Part shown: piece by piece, positions 1 to 8,666 of the stretch
Numbering within the stretch: position 1 is the stretch's first letter
Layout: each line of letters starts with the position of its first letter
Origin: Aminobacterium mobile DSM 12262
GTDB taxonomy: Bacteria > Synergistota > Synergistia > Synergistales > Aminobacteriaceae
Length of the DNA: 64,000 bases
Assembly: GCF_000526395.1 (NCBI RefSeq)
Contig: NZ_JAFZ01000001.1
Span: forward strand, 1,178,001 to 1,242,000
Direction of reading: 5' to 3'
Made by a program: the position numbers and the translations under genes
The notes under the pieces: generated by a model
What the model was told of the DNA's origin: nothing
The model's input: the letters and a program-made list of their open reading frames with translations, nothing else
Database searches by the model: none

Positions 1-459
1 CCTGATGATGACATGACTCACCCTGTAGTGGATCTTTCTGGTTACATAACAGAGGGACAAATTGTTTTAGACCGAAGCATTCACGATCGCGGAGCCTTTC
101 CACCCATTAATGTTTTGCCTAGCTTAAGTCGTCTCATGAATAAAGGGATTGGAAAAAAGAGAACTTTTGATTATCATAGAGCTTTGGCTGACCAACTCTA
201 TGCATCTTATGCTCGTGCTCAGGAACTTGCGAGATTGCGATTAATTGTGGGTGATGATGGACTTACAGAAACCGAACATCTTTTCCTTAAGTTCGGGGAA
301 AAATTCGAAAAAAAATTTGTCAACCAAGGTAATATATATCGCTCCCTTCATGAAACAGTAGAAATAGCTTGGCAATGTTTAGCAGAACTTCCTGCGAGAG
401 AGCTCTACCGTTTACCGGAGCATTATATTACAGAGAAACTTGGGACTCATTCACAATGA
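1..459 (+). CDS. atpB: V-type ATP synthase subunit B, C-terminal part
   Basis: The reading frame is already open at the first base, so the start lies outside the window; 152 residues are visible. Subunit B is the non-catalytic nucleotide-binding subunit of the soluble V1/A1 head of the rotary ATPase. The visible part holds the family motif SGYITEGQIVLDR and the helical C-terminal domain with the INVLPSLSRLM segment. It is followed with an ATGA overlap by subunit D, the usual order B-D in V/A-type operons. Family assignment rests on recognised motifs; whether the enzyme makes ATP or pumps ions cannot be told from this fragment. Confidence 0.93.
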   Translation, partial: PDDDMTHPVVDLSGYITEGQIVLDRSIHDRGAFPPINVLPSLSRLMNKGIGKKRTFDYHRALADQLYASYARAQELARLRLIVGDDGLTETEHLFLKFGEKFEKKFVNQGNIYRSLHETVEIAWQCLAELPARELYRLPEHYITEKLGTHSQ

Positions 460-1109
460 ACGAGAACCTTAAACCACCGACCAGGGAACAACTTATTGAT
501 GTCCGTCGTCAAATGGCCACAGTTCAATATGGAAAAGAGCTTCTCGAAAAAAAACGAGATGCTCTTTTAAGGACGTTAGAAGAGGATCGACGAAATTTCA
601 AGAAGTTGGAATCTTTCTTTAGAGAACAGATGCGCCATATCTCTTTTATATATGCTCTTATTCGAATGTATGAAGGGCAATCGGTCTTACAATTCATAAA
701 GCCAGAAAGAGAACATACTCAAGTAGATGTGGAACGACATACCCTTATGGGATGCCGTTATTCCCAGTTCAAACCGTTAAAAGAACAAGTATTTTCTCTC
801 TCAGGGCTTGCCTATGACCCGGCGATGGCATCGTTATATGTAGATGATTTACTCAACGAAATGAAAAAAATAGAGGAGAAAGTATGGCTTTTTATCAACT
901 TGAAAGCTAAACTATCCGCTCTCGAAAAGGAGCTTTCTAAAACAATGCTTAAAATTAATACTCTACAATATATTTTAATTCCTACTCTTCATAAGGAAGA
1001 GAGTCGAATTCGTGATATCCTATCTGAGCGGGAACGTCAAGAACGATATGCGGTTAAAAAACTTTCCAAAAAGAAAAAGTTGCAAGGTTTTTCTTATTTC
1101 CCGGAGTAA
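456..1109 (+). CDS. atpD: V-type ATP synthase subunit D
   Basis: Subunit D is the central rotor stalk joining the V1 head to the membrane ring. The protein has 217 residues, normal for the family, and is almost wholly helical and charged with long N- and C-terminal coiled coils, as expected for a two-helix shaft. The ATG at 456 overlaps the atpB stop (ATGA). A longer open frame reaches further upstream but runs inside atpB, so the overlapping start is preferred. The N-terminal stretch PPTREQLIDVRRQMATVQYG and the lysine-rich C-terminus are typical. It is the last ATPase gene; rlmH follows after five bases. Confidence 0.93.
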   Translation: MNENLKPPTREQLIDVRRQMATVQYGKELLEKKRDALLRTLEEDRRNFKKLESFFREQMRHISFIYALIRMYEGQSVLQFIKPEREHTQVDVERHTLMGCRYSQFKPLKEQVFSLSGLAYDPAMASLYVDDLLNEMKKIEEKVWLFINLKAKLSALEKELSKTMLKINTLQYILIPTLHKEESRIRDILSERERQERYAVKKLSKKKKLQGFSYFPE

Positions 1110-1114
1110 GAGTG

Positions 1115-1579
1115 ATGAAAATTGTTATAATAACTATAGGGCAACCTCGGGACCGTGCTCTTAGAAACATGGTCTCCGAATATTTGAAGCGTTGTCAGCC
1201 TTATCTTCCTATAGAAATAGACTACGTTCCTGAAGGAAGAAGGGCTTCCAGTCCGGAGAAGGTTGTAGAACGGGAATCCGAGGCTTTGCTGAAGAAAGTA
1301 AAAGAACGGGATTTTCTCGTTCTTTTAGACGAAAGAGGGCAACATTTTACCAGCCGGGAGTTCTCTCAATGGCTTTATCGCCATATTGAAGAGGTACATG
1401 GGAGGCTGGTTTTTGTTATTGGAGGAGCATATGGTCTTTCAGACAAGATAAAAAAAGAGAGTGGAGAATTAATTTCTCTATCGGAAATGACTTTTCCTCA
1501 TGAGTTATGTCTTCTCTTTCTTTCAGAACAACTTTATCGAGCTATAGCAATACACGAAGGAATGGCATATCATCATTAA
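1115..1579 (+). CDS. rlmH: 23S rRNA (pseudouridine-1915-N3) methyltransferase RlmH
   Basis: RlmH is a small SPOUT methyltransferase that methylates pseudouridine 1915 in helix 69 of 23S rRNA. This protein has 154 residues, the usual length. The knot motif FVIGGAYGLS lies near residues 106-115, and the conserved C-terminal tail AIAIHEGMAYHH is present, the YHH end being diagnostic. A GTG three bases earlier (1112) is an alternative start. It sits between the ATPase operon and ybaB-recR with short gaps, so it is probably co-transcribed. Confidence 0.95.
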   Translation: MKIVIITIGQPRDRALRNMVSEYLKRCQPYLPIEIDYVPEGRRASSPEKVVERESEALLKKVKERDFLVLLDERGQHFTSREFSQWLYRHIEEVHGRLVFVIGGAYGLSDKIKKESGELISLSEMTFPHELCLLFLSEQLYRAIAIHEGMAYHH

Positions 1580-1606
1580 TTATTTTATAAAGGAGAGTAG
1601 GATGTT

Positions 1607-1915
1607 ATGAAAATGGACAAAATTATGAAACAGGCCCAGAAAATGCAAGCCCAAATGATGAGGATTCAGGAAGATTTGGCACAAGAGAGAGTGGAAGGAA
1701 ATGCTGGGGGAGGTATGGTTAAAGTCGTTGCCAATGGTCAAGGAGATATTTTATCTATAAAGATAGAGAAAGAAGTTGTGAATCCTAACGATGTTGAAAT
1801 GCTGGAAGATATGGTTCTTGCTGCAGTCTCAGAAGCTCTTAAAAACAGCAGGGATATTGCCAACGCAAAAATGGGGCAGGTTTCCGGAGCTCTTGGAGCA
1901 TTGGGGTTAATGTAA
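1607..1915 (+). CDS. ybaB: YbaB/EbfC family nucleoid-associated protein
   Basis: A 102-residue DNA-binding protein of the YbaB/EbfC family, which forms tweezer-like dimers on DNA and is commonly found next to recR, as here. The N-terminus is methionine- and glutamine-rich (KIMKQAQKMQAQMM), followed by the glycine-rich segment GNAGGGMVKVVANGQG and the EMLEDMVLAAVSEAL helix, all typical. A good ribosome site (aaggagag) precedes the ATG. recR starts one base after its stop. The precise cellular role of the family is poorly defined. Confidence 0.93.
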   Translation: MKMDKIMKQAQKMQAQMMRIQEDLAQERVEGNAGGGMVKVVANGQGDILSIKIEKEVVNPNDVEMLEDMVLAAVSEALKNSRDIANAKMGQVSGALGALGLM

Positions 1916-1916
1916 C

Positions 1917-2531
1917 GTGTCTCTTCCGGAACCTCTACAACAGCTAATATCTCTTTTAAAACGATTCCCCGGCGTGGGCGAAAAAAGTGCCCGCAGGATG
2001 GCCTTTTTTATCATACAGCAGCCAGATGCATATTCAAAAGAACTTGCCTCTTTACTCAAAGGATTAAAGGAGCGTCTTCATGAGTGCCCTCTTTGCGGTA
2101 ATATTACAGATGTTGATCCTTGTTCCATATGTGCCGATCCTCTACGAGATAGACGCCTGTTGTGTGTTGTAGAGTCGCCAGAAGATCTTTTAAGCATGGA
2201 GCAAGCAGGAATATATAATGGGTTGTATTACATATTAAGAGGCAGAGTTTCTCCTCTCGATGGGGAGGATTTATCTTCTACCGAGGTAGAGCATCTTCGG
2301 CACCGTATTCTTGAAACAGAAGCCAAAGAGGTTATTATTGCTACCAATCCTCGAGTGGAAGGAGACCTGACGTTTTATTCGTTATTGTCAGAATTAGATG
2401 ATCTACAGGTGAAAATCAGTCGTCTAGCCTATGGACTCCCTGTGGGGGGAAGTATAGAATTTGCCGACAGAATTACATTGCATGCAGCCTTTGAATCCCG
2501 AATTGAAGTCAAAAAGAATATGAGAAAATAG
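1917..2531 (+). CDS. recR: Recombination mediator protein RecR
   Basis: RecR acts with RecF and RecO to load RecA at gapped DNA. At 204 residues it has the family length. In order it shows a helix-hairpin-helix (FPGVGEKSARRMA, residues 17-29), a four-cysteine zinc finger (Cys57, 60, 69, 72) and a Toprim domain beginning at VVESPEDLL with the acidic residue near 86. It starts with GTG right after the ybaB stop. The ybaB-recR pairing is a widely conserved arrangement, which supports both calls. Confidence 0.95.
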   Translation: MSLPEPLQQLISLLKRFPGVGEKSARRMAFFIIQQPDAYSKELASLLKGLKERLHECPLCGNITDVDPCSICADPLRDRRLLCVVESPEDLLSMEQAGIYNGLYYILRGRVSPLDGEDLSSTEVEHLRHRILETEAKEVIIATNPRVEGDLTFYSLLSELDDLQVKISRLAYGLPVGGSIEFADRITLHAAFESRIEVKKNMRK

Positions 2532-2543
2532 GAGGTGAGGGGT

Positions 2544-3719
2544 ATGGCTGATGGTTTTGGCAATGTGTTGCGACGGGTATGTCGAATTTTGATGATGATA
2601 TTTTTTGGAATTGCAGGGTACCAATTAGCGTCTCTTTTTGTTCCCTATATTCCGGCACCTGTCTCAGAATCAGTGCGAGTATGGCTCCCTGCATGGTTAG
2701 CAAAACAGGTTTTTTATACTTTCGCTTGTATGGGGATTTTTGCTCTTATAGGTTGGGCAATTACGCCATTGCTTCTCAAAGGACTTGGCTTTATTGGGGC
2801 CTTATTTGAATATCATCTAAAAACTCTTAGTTGGCAGGATATATCCTCTGCTACTTTAGGACTGATTGTCGGTCTTCTTATTGCAAATCTTATCGCAGTT
2901 CCTTTTTCCGATCTCCCTGTTGGGAACTACATTGCAATTGTACTCAATATAGTTCTGGGTTACCTAGGCGCGCGAATTTTTTGGAAGCGTCAGCAAGACA
3001 TTCGTGGTGTTTTTAATTTAGGAGCTCTTAAGGAGCGTCTAGCTACCCGAAAAACTAAAAAAGGACGCGTCATTCACGAAGATATTGAAGGAGAGGAGGA
3101 TCTTTGCCCACCCCGTAAAATTCTTGACACGAGCGTCATTATCGATGGTCGAATTCTCGACATTGCCCGGACCGGATTTATGGAAGGTGTATTAGTTCTT
3201 CCCCGCTTCGTCTTATTAGAGCTTCAGGCAGTAGCAGATTCTACGGATCCAGCTCGCCGAACGCGTGGACGAAGAGGCCTTGATGTAGTGAATGAGCTTC
3301 AAAAGCTCTCCTCTCTTGATGTAGAAATTATGGAAGTTACCCTTAAACAACTGAAAGTAGAGACAGTTGACAGCGGCCTTGTGGCATTAGCGCAGCAAAT
3401 TGGAGGAGAAATTCTTACCACAGATTATAACCTTAACAAAATAGCGCAAATCCAGGGAATTACTGTTTTGAATGTCAATGATTTAGCGAATGCGATGAAA
3501 CCAATGCTTCTTCCCGGAGAGTCTATCATCGTAGATGTAATCCGGGAAGGGAAAGAGCCTCATCAGGGTGTTGGATATTTAGATGACGGCACGATGCTGG
3601 TGGTAGAAGATGGGGAGAATTACATAGGGAAACGAGTAGAAGTGGTAGTGACCTCCATGCTTCAGACATCTGCGGGACGAATGGTTTTCGGTCGTATCCG
3701 TAGAGAGGTCAGGCCGTGA
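2544..3719 (+). CDS. PIN/TRAM domain membrane protein (YacL family)
   Basis: A 391-residue protein with about four N-terminal membrane helices, a PIN nuclease-like domain starting at KILDTSVIIDGRILDIA, and a C-terminal TRAM-type RNA-binding segment (GESIIVDVIREGKEPHQGVG). The layout matches YacL-like proteins, proposed membrane-anchored RNases; substrates are not known. The ATG at 2544 is chosen because ggaggtg at 2531-2537 is correctly spaced; the GTG at 2535 lies inside that site. It directly precedes ispDF with overlapping stop and start, as related genes often do beside ispD. Confidence 0.88.
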   Translation: MADGFGNVLRRVCRILMMIFFGIAGYQLASLFVPYIPAPVSESVRVWLPAWLAKQVFYTFACMGIFALIGWAITPLLLKGLGFIGALFEYHLKTLSWQDISSATLGLIVGLLIANLIAVPFSDLPVGNYIAIVLNIVLGYLGARIFWKRQQDIRGVFNLGALKERLATRKTKKGRVIHEDIEGEEDLCPPRKILDTSVIIDGRILDIARTGFMEGVLVLPRFVLLELQAVADSTDPARRTRGRRGLDVVNELQKLSSLDVEIMEVTLKQLKVETVDSGLVALAQQIGGEILTTDYNLNKIAQIQGITVLNVNDLANAMKPMLLPGESIIVDVIREGKEPHQGVGYLDDGTMLVVEDGENYIGKRVEVVVTSMLQTSAGRMVFGRIRREVRP

Positions 3720-4894
3720 AGACTTTCTCTTTTATAATAGCGGCAGCCGGTTTAGGAGAGCGCATAGGAGGCTCTCCTAAACAATTTAGGCTTCTTGGTG
3801 GTACCCCTCTTTGGCAATGGAGTTTCCACGTAGCTGAAGAACTCCTCGCTCTGGGGAAAATTCAGGAGATCATTTTAGTTGTCCCTTCTGATAGTATAAC
3901 CAGCATAAAAAAAACGTTATCAACGTTATCAGAGAAAACGTCTTTTCTTGTTGTAGCAGGAGGCACAACTCGTTCTCAATCGGTTCGAAACGGAGTAGCA
4001 ATGGCATCCTCTGATTATGTCTTAATTCATGACGGAGCCAGACCTTTTGTAGATAAAGAACTTTGCATAACTATAATGGATCATGTGAATCCCAATTTGG
4101 GCGTTATTCCGGTAGTCCCAATATCCGATGCACTGAAAAAGATAGAAATTGTTGAAGGGGAAGAGCGTGTTTCTTCAACTTCTAGAGAGCATCTTTATAC
4201 TACACAAACCCCACAATGTTTCCCCCGTTTGCAATTACTAGAGGCTCTCGACACAGATAAAGATTTACTTTTTAAAGATGAAGCGGAAGCTTGGATCGCT
4301 TTAGGGAAAAAAATTGTTACGATACCAGGAGCAAGACGCAATATGAAAATTACTTATCAGGAAGATTTTATACTAGCTCATCAAATAGCGAGTAATAATA
4401 GGGAATATCGGGTTGGAAATGGATTTGACATCCATCCTCTTGTGCCTTCCAGACCATTGATTCTTGGAGGAGTAGAAATAGAATCTCCTTTAGGCTTGGA
4501 TGGGCATTCTGACGCAGATGTACTTGCTCACGCTGTTATGGATGCTCTATTAGGGGCCGCTGGCCTTCCTGATATAGGAAAACTTTTTCCAGCGTCTGAT
4601 CCTCAATATAAAAATATTTCTTCCCTTGACCTTCTTTCTCGTGTAGCCTCCCTTTTGAAGGAAGGTAGATGGGACATCCTTTGGGTTGATGTTACATTAC
4701 AAGCCCAACTTCCTCGGCTTGGTTCTTTCACGAAACAAATGGAAGAGAATTTAGGCAAACGTCTTTTTGCTTTTGAAATGGAATCTGAGAAAATCAACAT
4801 AAAAGTTAAATCGGGAGAGCGCATAGGTGCTGTAGGAAGAGCTGAGTGCATGAAGTGCACCGCTGTAGCGACACTCTCTCGATGGAGAAGGTGA
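3716..4894 (+). CDS. ispDF: Bifunctional IspD/IspF isoprenoid enzyme
   Basis: A fusion of 2-C-methyl-D-erythritol 4-phosphate cytidylyltransferase (IspD, about residues 1-225) and MECDP synthase (IspF, about 230-392), two non-consecutive steps of the MEP isoprenoid pathway. The IspD part begins with the nucleotide-binding IIAAAGLGERIGG and has HDGARPFVD; the IspF part has the metal-binding GNGFDIHPL and GHSDADVLAHAVMDALLG. The GTG start overlaps the previous stop (GTGA). Total length (392) fits known IspDF fusions. A strong 11-bp inverted repeat lies inside the first codons (3751-3781). Confidence 0.94.
   Translation: MKTFSFIIAAAGLGERIGGSPKQFRLLGGTPLWQWSFHVAEELLALGKIQEIILVVPSDSITSIKKTLSTLSEKTSFLVVAGGTTRSQSVRNGVAMASSDYVLIHDGARPFVDKELCITIMDHVNPNLGVIPVVPISDALKKIEIVEGEERVSSTSREHLYTTQTPQCFPRLQLLEALDTDKDLLFKDEAEAWIALGKKIVTIPGARRNMKITYQEDFILAHQIASNNREYRVGNGFDIHPLVPSRPLILGGVEIESPLGLDGHSDADVLAHAVMDALLGAAGLPDIGKLFPASDPQYKNISSLDLLSRVASLLKEGRWDILWVDVTLQAQLPRLGSFTKQMEENLGKRLFAFEMESEKINIKVKSGERIGAVGRAECMKCTAVATLSRWRR
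3751..3781 (+). other. Hairpin inside the 5' end of ispDF
   Basis: A perfect 11-bp inverted repeat: TTTAGGAGAGC at 3751-3761 pairs with GCTCTCCTAAA at 3771-3781, loop nine bases. It starts 35 bases after the GTG and lies in codons for the conserved GLGERIGGSPKQF motif, so the protein constrains part of it. No T-run follows, so it is not a terminator. It could affect early elongation or mRNA decay. Confidence 0.5.
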
Positions 4895-4899
4895 ATTTT

Positions 4900-6300
4900 A
4901 TGATACGAACTCGTTTTGCCCCATCACCTACAGGCTTCCTTCATATAGGAGGAGCTCGCACTGCTCTTTTCAACTGGCTTTTTGCCAAAAAACATAGTGG
5001 GCAGTTTGTTCTGCGAATAGAAGATACAGATCAAGAACGCTCTCAAGAATCTTATGCCCGCATGCTTTATGAAGATATGGAATGGCTGGAACTTGATACT
5101 GATGAAAACCCCGCAAAGGGTGGCTCATATGGTCCCTACACTCAAAGCCATCGTATGGATATTTACTCCCGTTATCTTCAAATTCTAAAAGATAAAGAAG
5201 CTATTTACCCGTGTTTTTGTTCTCCGAAACAGCTTAGAGAAGACAGGCATTTTCAACTAGAACAGGGGCTTCCTCCTCGCTATTCGGGGCGATGCCGTTG
5301 CCTTTCTGAAAAGGAAATTCAGGAAAAAATTCTAAGTGGGGAGAAACCTTGCTGGCGCTTTGCAGTACCCGAAAAAGGAGTATTTATATTAGACGATCTT
5401 GTTCATGGGAAGATCGAGTACAACTATGAAGAAATAGGAGATTTTATAGTACAACGCTCTGATGGTTGGCCTACATACCTTCTTTCGGCAGCCCTTGATG
5501 ATGCCCTTATGGAAATATCACATGTTATTCGCGGTGATGAACATCTCATAAATTCCGTGCTTCAAACTCTTATACAGGAAGCATTGGATTTACCCTCGCC
5601 TCGCTATGGTCATGTGCCTATGATTGTCGGGATGGATCGCCAAAAACTGAGCAAACGAACAGGCGCACAATCTGTTCGGGAGTATAGAGAAAGAGGCTTT
5701 TTGCCTGAATCTCTACGAGCTTATTTATCTACATTAAGTTGGACGCCTGAAAATCCATTGAATCTACTTTCCAAGGATGAATTAATAGAGGAATTTTCTC
5801 TTAGCAGGATTGCAACATCTTCTCCCGTCCACGATGAGGCTCATCTTGAATTTTGGCAAAAGAAGGCCATGGCTCATAGAGGGACAAGCTGGCTTTTTGA
5901 CGAACTTTGCCACTTAGCACCGGATAAAGAGACTTTTTTTCGAGAAAAAGATAGAAAACCTCTTTTTTTATTGCTTGAAGACATTTCGGGGGCTTGCCTT
6001 ACACCTTCAGACGTTTTAAAATCTCTCAAATGGTTTTTTAGCCCTTCAGCATTGTCTGTTCCAATTCCAGAATGGATACCTGAAGTGGTTCGTGTACTTG
6101 AAAATATTAATGATACTTGGGAGTCTGAAATCATTAACAAAACACTTCGGACGTACCAAAAAGAAAAAGGGTTAAAAGGCAGAGAATTTTATCATCCGTT
6201 GCGGCTCTTACTCACCGGAGAAGAGCAAGGTCCGGCACTACCATTAGAAATGGCAGCTTTGGGAAAAACGGAGACCCTTCTGCGGTTGGCTAGAAGGTAG
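4900..6300 (+). CDS. gltX: Glutamate--tRNA ligase
   Basis: Class I synthetase charging tRNA-Glu. The protein has 466 residues. The N-terminus TRFAPSPTGFLHIGGARTAL carries the HIGH-type motif (HIGG), and KLSKR near residue 250 is the KMSKS-type motif. An anticodon-binding helical domain follows. The ATG at 4900 is chosen because it opens directly into the conserved TRFAPSPTG start and has ggagaagg upstream; a longer frame from 4846 runs within ispDF. It begins five bases after the ispDF stop. Whether it also charges tRNA-Gln cannot be judged here. Confidence 0.95.
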   Translation: MIRTRFAPSPTGFLHIGGARTALFNWLFAKKHSGQFVLRIEDTDQERSQESYARMLYEDMEWLELDTDENPAKGGSYGPYTQSHRMDIYSRYLQILKDKEAIYPCFCSPKQLREDRHFQLEQGLPPRYSGRCRCLSEKEIQEKILSGEKPCWRFAVPEKGVFILDDLVHGKIEYNYEEIGDFIVQRSDGWPTYLLSAALDDALMEISHVIRGDEHLINSVLQTLIQEALDLPSPRYGHVPMIVGMDRQKLSKRTGAQSVREYRERGFLPESLRAYLSTLSWTPENPLNLLSKDELIEEFSLSRIATSSPVHDEAHLEFWQKKAMAHRGTSWLFDELCHLAPDKETFFREKDRKPLFLLLEDISGACLTPSDVLKSLKWFFSPSALSVPIPEWIPEVVRVLENINDTWESEIINKTLRTYQKEKGLKGREFYHPLRLLLTGEEQGPALPLEMAALGKTETLLRLARR

Positions 6301-6326
6301 AGAAGTGGAATGAGGAGGTCACATAA

Positions 6327-7802
6327 ATGACGATCGAGAGTAAATTTGTTCCTTATGAGGGGTTCACTTTTGACGATGTTCTGTTAGTGCCAGGGTATAG
6401 TGAGGTGCTCCCCTCTCAAGTAGACGTAAGTACTTATTTAACCCCTGACATAGAGATGAACTCTCCTATATGCAGTGCCGCCATGGATACTGTTACAGAT
6501 GGACGGCTTGCTATCGCCTTAGCTCGAGAAGGAGGAGTAGGAATCGTTCATCGAAATATGCCTATAGCAAGACAAGTTAAAGAAGTCGATAAAGTGAAGC
6601 GCTCTGAAGCTGGCGTTATAGTGGACCCTTTCTTTCTTCATCCTGAGGATAAGGTGCAGCAGGCTGTGGATCTGATGGAGCACTATCATATATCAGGGGT
6701 TCCTATTGTGAACCATGAACAGAAACTAGTTGGGATTATTACTAACCGGGATCTTCGCTTTGTTACTGATTTTGAACAGGATATTTCTGCCATTATGACA
6801 CATGAACGGCTTGTAACTGCTTCAGAAGGAACTACTTTAGATGAAGCGAAAAATATTTTAATGAAACATAAAATAGAAAAATTGCCTCTCGTTGATAAAG
6901 AAGGGAAGTTAAAAGGTCTTATTACTATTAAAGATATACAAAAAGTCAGAGACTTCCCTAATGCATGCAAGGACTCTCATGGTCGTTTACGAGTAGGAGC
7001 TGCAGTAGGCGTAGGGACTGATGTGTACGATAGAGTTGCAATGTTGGTAAAAAGCGGGGTTGACATTATAGTTGTGGATACGGCACACGGACACTCAGTA
7101 AAAGTTCTTCAAACCGTGAAGGAAATACGAAAACAGTATCCTGACATTCCTTTAATTGGGGGGAATATTGCTACTTCTGATGCTGCGGAGGCCCTCATTG
7201 ATGCAGGAGTGGATGCTGTTAAAGTAGGGGTAGGGCCAGGATCTATCTGTACAACAAGAATTATAGCTGGGATTGGCGTTCCTCAGCTGTCCGCTGTTTT
7301 TAACGTCGCTAAGGTGGTACACGCTCGCGGAAGGAAAGTCATCGCTGATGGGGGAATTCGATACTCGGGAGATATTGTAAAAGCTATTGCAGGTGGAGCT
7401 GATAGTGTGATGATCGGCTCTCTTTTTGCCGGAACGGAAGAAAGTCCTGGAGAAGTAGTAATCTATCGAGGGCGCTCCTTTAAGAGTTATAGAGGAATGG
7501 GGTCTCTTGGCGCCATGCGGGAAGGATGCAGCAAAGACCGCTATTTCCAAGAATCAGCAAGTAGTGATAAACTTGTTCCTGAAGGGATAGAAGGGCTGGC
7601 TCCGCATAAAGGGCCTTTATCTGCGGTAGTATACCAACTTTTAGGGGGATTGCGGGCAGGAATGGGCTATGTTGGAGCTTCAAATATAGAAGAGCTTCAC
7701 TCCAAGTCCCGTTTTGTAAAGATCACACCAGCATCTGTTAAAGAAAATCACCCCCATGACGTAGTAGTAACTAAGGAGGCTCCTAACTATTGGATTGAAT
7801 AG
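6327..7802 (+). CDS. guaB: IMP dehydrogenase
   Basis: Oxidises IMP to XMP with NAD, the committed step to GMP. At 491 residues it has full length: a TIM-barrel catalytic domain interrupted by two CBS domains (about residues 95-205). The catalytic cysteine lies in GPGSICTTR near residue 308, and the flap region [11 protein letters not shown] is present. The ribosome site is tgaggagg with the ATG at 6327. It is separated from gltX by 26 bases and followed after 12 bases by a small unknown gene. Confidence 0.96.
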   Translation: MTIESKFVPYEGFTFDDVLLVPGYSEVLPSQVDVSTYLTPDIEMNSPICSAAMDTVTDGRLAIALAREGGVGIVHRNMPIARQVKEVDKVKRSEAGVIVDPFFLHPEDKVQQAVDLMEHYHISGVPIVNHEQKLVGIITNRDLRFVTDFEQDISAIMTHERLVTASEGTTLDEAKNILMKHKIEKLPLVDKEGKLKGLITIKDIQKVRDFPNACKDSHGRLRVGAAVGVGTDVYDRVAMLVKSGVDIIVVDTAHGHSVKVLQTVKEIRKQYPDIPLIGGNIATSDAAEALIDAGVDAVKVGVGPGSICTTRIIAGIGVPQLSAVFNVAKVVHARGRKVIADGGIRYSGDIVKAIAGGADSVMIGSLFAGTEESPGEVVIYRGRSFKSYRGMGSLGAMREGCSKDRYFQESASSDKLVPEGIEGLAPHKGPLSAVVYQLLGGLRAGMGYVGASNIEELHSKSRFVKITPASVKENHPHDVVVTKEAPNYWIE

Positions 7803-7814
7803 AAGGTGTAATTC

Positions 7815-8006
7815 ATGAAAGTTTCCAGGATATTTACTCGAGATGTAGGAACAGAGTCAAAATATTGGCGAGGAATTCTGGAACTTCCAGTCTTGATTGA
7901 AGAAGTTCTTGCAGATAAAACGACAATAGGATTTAATACTTCCCGAGAGTTTGAAACATCTCTTATAGATTGGTGGAGTTCTTTTATTGTTGATAGCTAT
8001 TTATGA
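7815..8006 (+). CDS. Unknown 63-residue protein after guaB
   Basis: I do not recognise this protein. It has a credible start (agaaggtg, then ATG at 7815) and is coupled closely to guaB, so it is probably translated. It is soluble, with mixed charge, and tryptophan-rich towards the end (IDWWSSFIVDSYL); no signal peptide or membrane helix is seen. The stop lies just upstream of the promoter of the rimP operon. It may be lineage-specific. Confidence 0.55.
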   Translation: MKVSRIFTRDVGTESKYWRGILELPVLIEEVLADKTTIGFNTSREFETSLIDWWSSFIVDSYL

Positions 8007-8009
8007 TAG

Positions 8010-8039
8010 TTGTAAGAAAATGCAAGAACATGTTATACT
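8010..8039 (+). promoter_or_regulatory. Promoter of the rimP-nusA-infB operon
   Basis: A -35-like TTGTAA (8010-8015), an 18-base spacer and an extended -10 TGtTATACT (hexamer at 8034-8039). Transcription would begin near 8046, about 100 bases before rimP and upstream of the terminator hairpin at 8081-8112. Confidence 0.7.
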
Positions 8040-8080
8040 CATTCTGTATGAGTGATAGGTGAGAGGATCTGGTTATTTCC

Positions 8081-8112
8081 CAAAGAGTGGGTTTCCCCAC
8101 TCTTTGTTTTTT
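8081..8112 (+). terminator. Leader terminator / attenuator before rimP
   Basis: A perfect 11-bp stem, CAAAGAGTGGG (8081-8091) with CCCACTCTTTG (8096-8106), loop tttc, followed by six T residues. It lies between the promoter at 8010-8039 and the rimP start, so it would stop transcripts in the leader. It may also end read-through from guaB. The position matches NusA-dependent leader termination known for the nusA operon of Bacillus subtilis. Confidence 0.8.
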
Positions 8113-8148
8113 GTGTATATCATCATCCCACGTAGAGGAGGTCTTATA

Positions 8149-8628
8149 ATGACAGCAACCTTTGATAAAGAAAATATCAGGACTTCCATTTGCGATATAG
8201 TGGAAAAAAATGGTTATGAATGTGTGGGAGTTATTTTTGCTAGAGAAGCGCATAACTTTTATATCAGGGTTTATATAGATACGCTTGGTGGCATTACTGT
8301 GAAAGATTGCGAGATTGTTTCGAAGAGTGTGAGTCGATATCTTGATGCTCATGACGAATCCATTCCTCAGCGATATTTTTTAGAAGTAGGATCCCCTGGT
8401 CTTGATCGTCCTCTTTTCTCTATAGAGGATTTCGAGAAATTTATTGGACGCAAGGCTAAAGTTCGGTGCCAAGCGCCAGTGGAGGGACGTAAAAGATTTA
8501 AAGGAGAAATACTCGGGGTCAACAAAGATACTGGCTCTATTCGCCTAAGCCTGGAAGAGACCACACAAGAAGTCGATATCCCGTGGGCCTCTATACAGAA
8601 GAGCAACTTAGTTTACGAGGGCGATTAA
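8149..8628 (+). CDS. rimP: Ribosome maturation factor RimP
   Basis: RimP assists maturation of the 30S subunit. The protein has 159 residues with the two-domain RimP layout and the conserved stretch FLEVGSPGLDRPLF near the middle, followed by a C-terminal Sm-like barrel (GRKAKVRCQAP). The ATG at 8149 is preceded by gaggaggt; a longer frame reaching 8059 runs through the terminator hairpin and is rejected. First gene of the nusA-infB operon, its usual position. Confidence 0.94.
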   Translation: MTATFDKENIRTSICDIVEKNGYECVGVIFAREAHNFYIRVYIDTLGGITVKDCEIVSKSVSRYLDAHDESIPQRYFLEVGSPGLDRPLFSIEDFEKFIGRKAKVRCQAPVEGRKRFKGEILGVNKDTGSIRLSLEETTQEVDIPWASIQKSNLVYEGD

Positions 8629-8666
8629 ACTTATTATTGTGGAAATTTTGGAGGAGGATGAGAAAT

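Noticed and set aside
7152-7550. Leftward 132-codon frame within guaB
   Set aside because: Antisense to a fully conserved gene, no start signal; a shadow.
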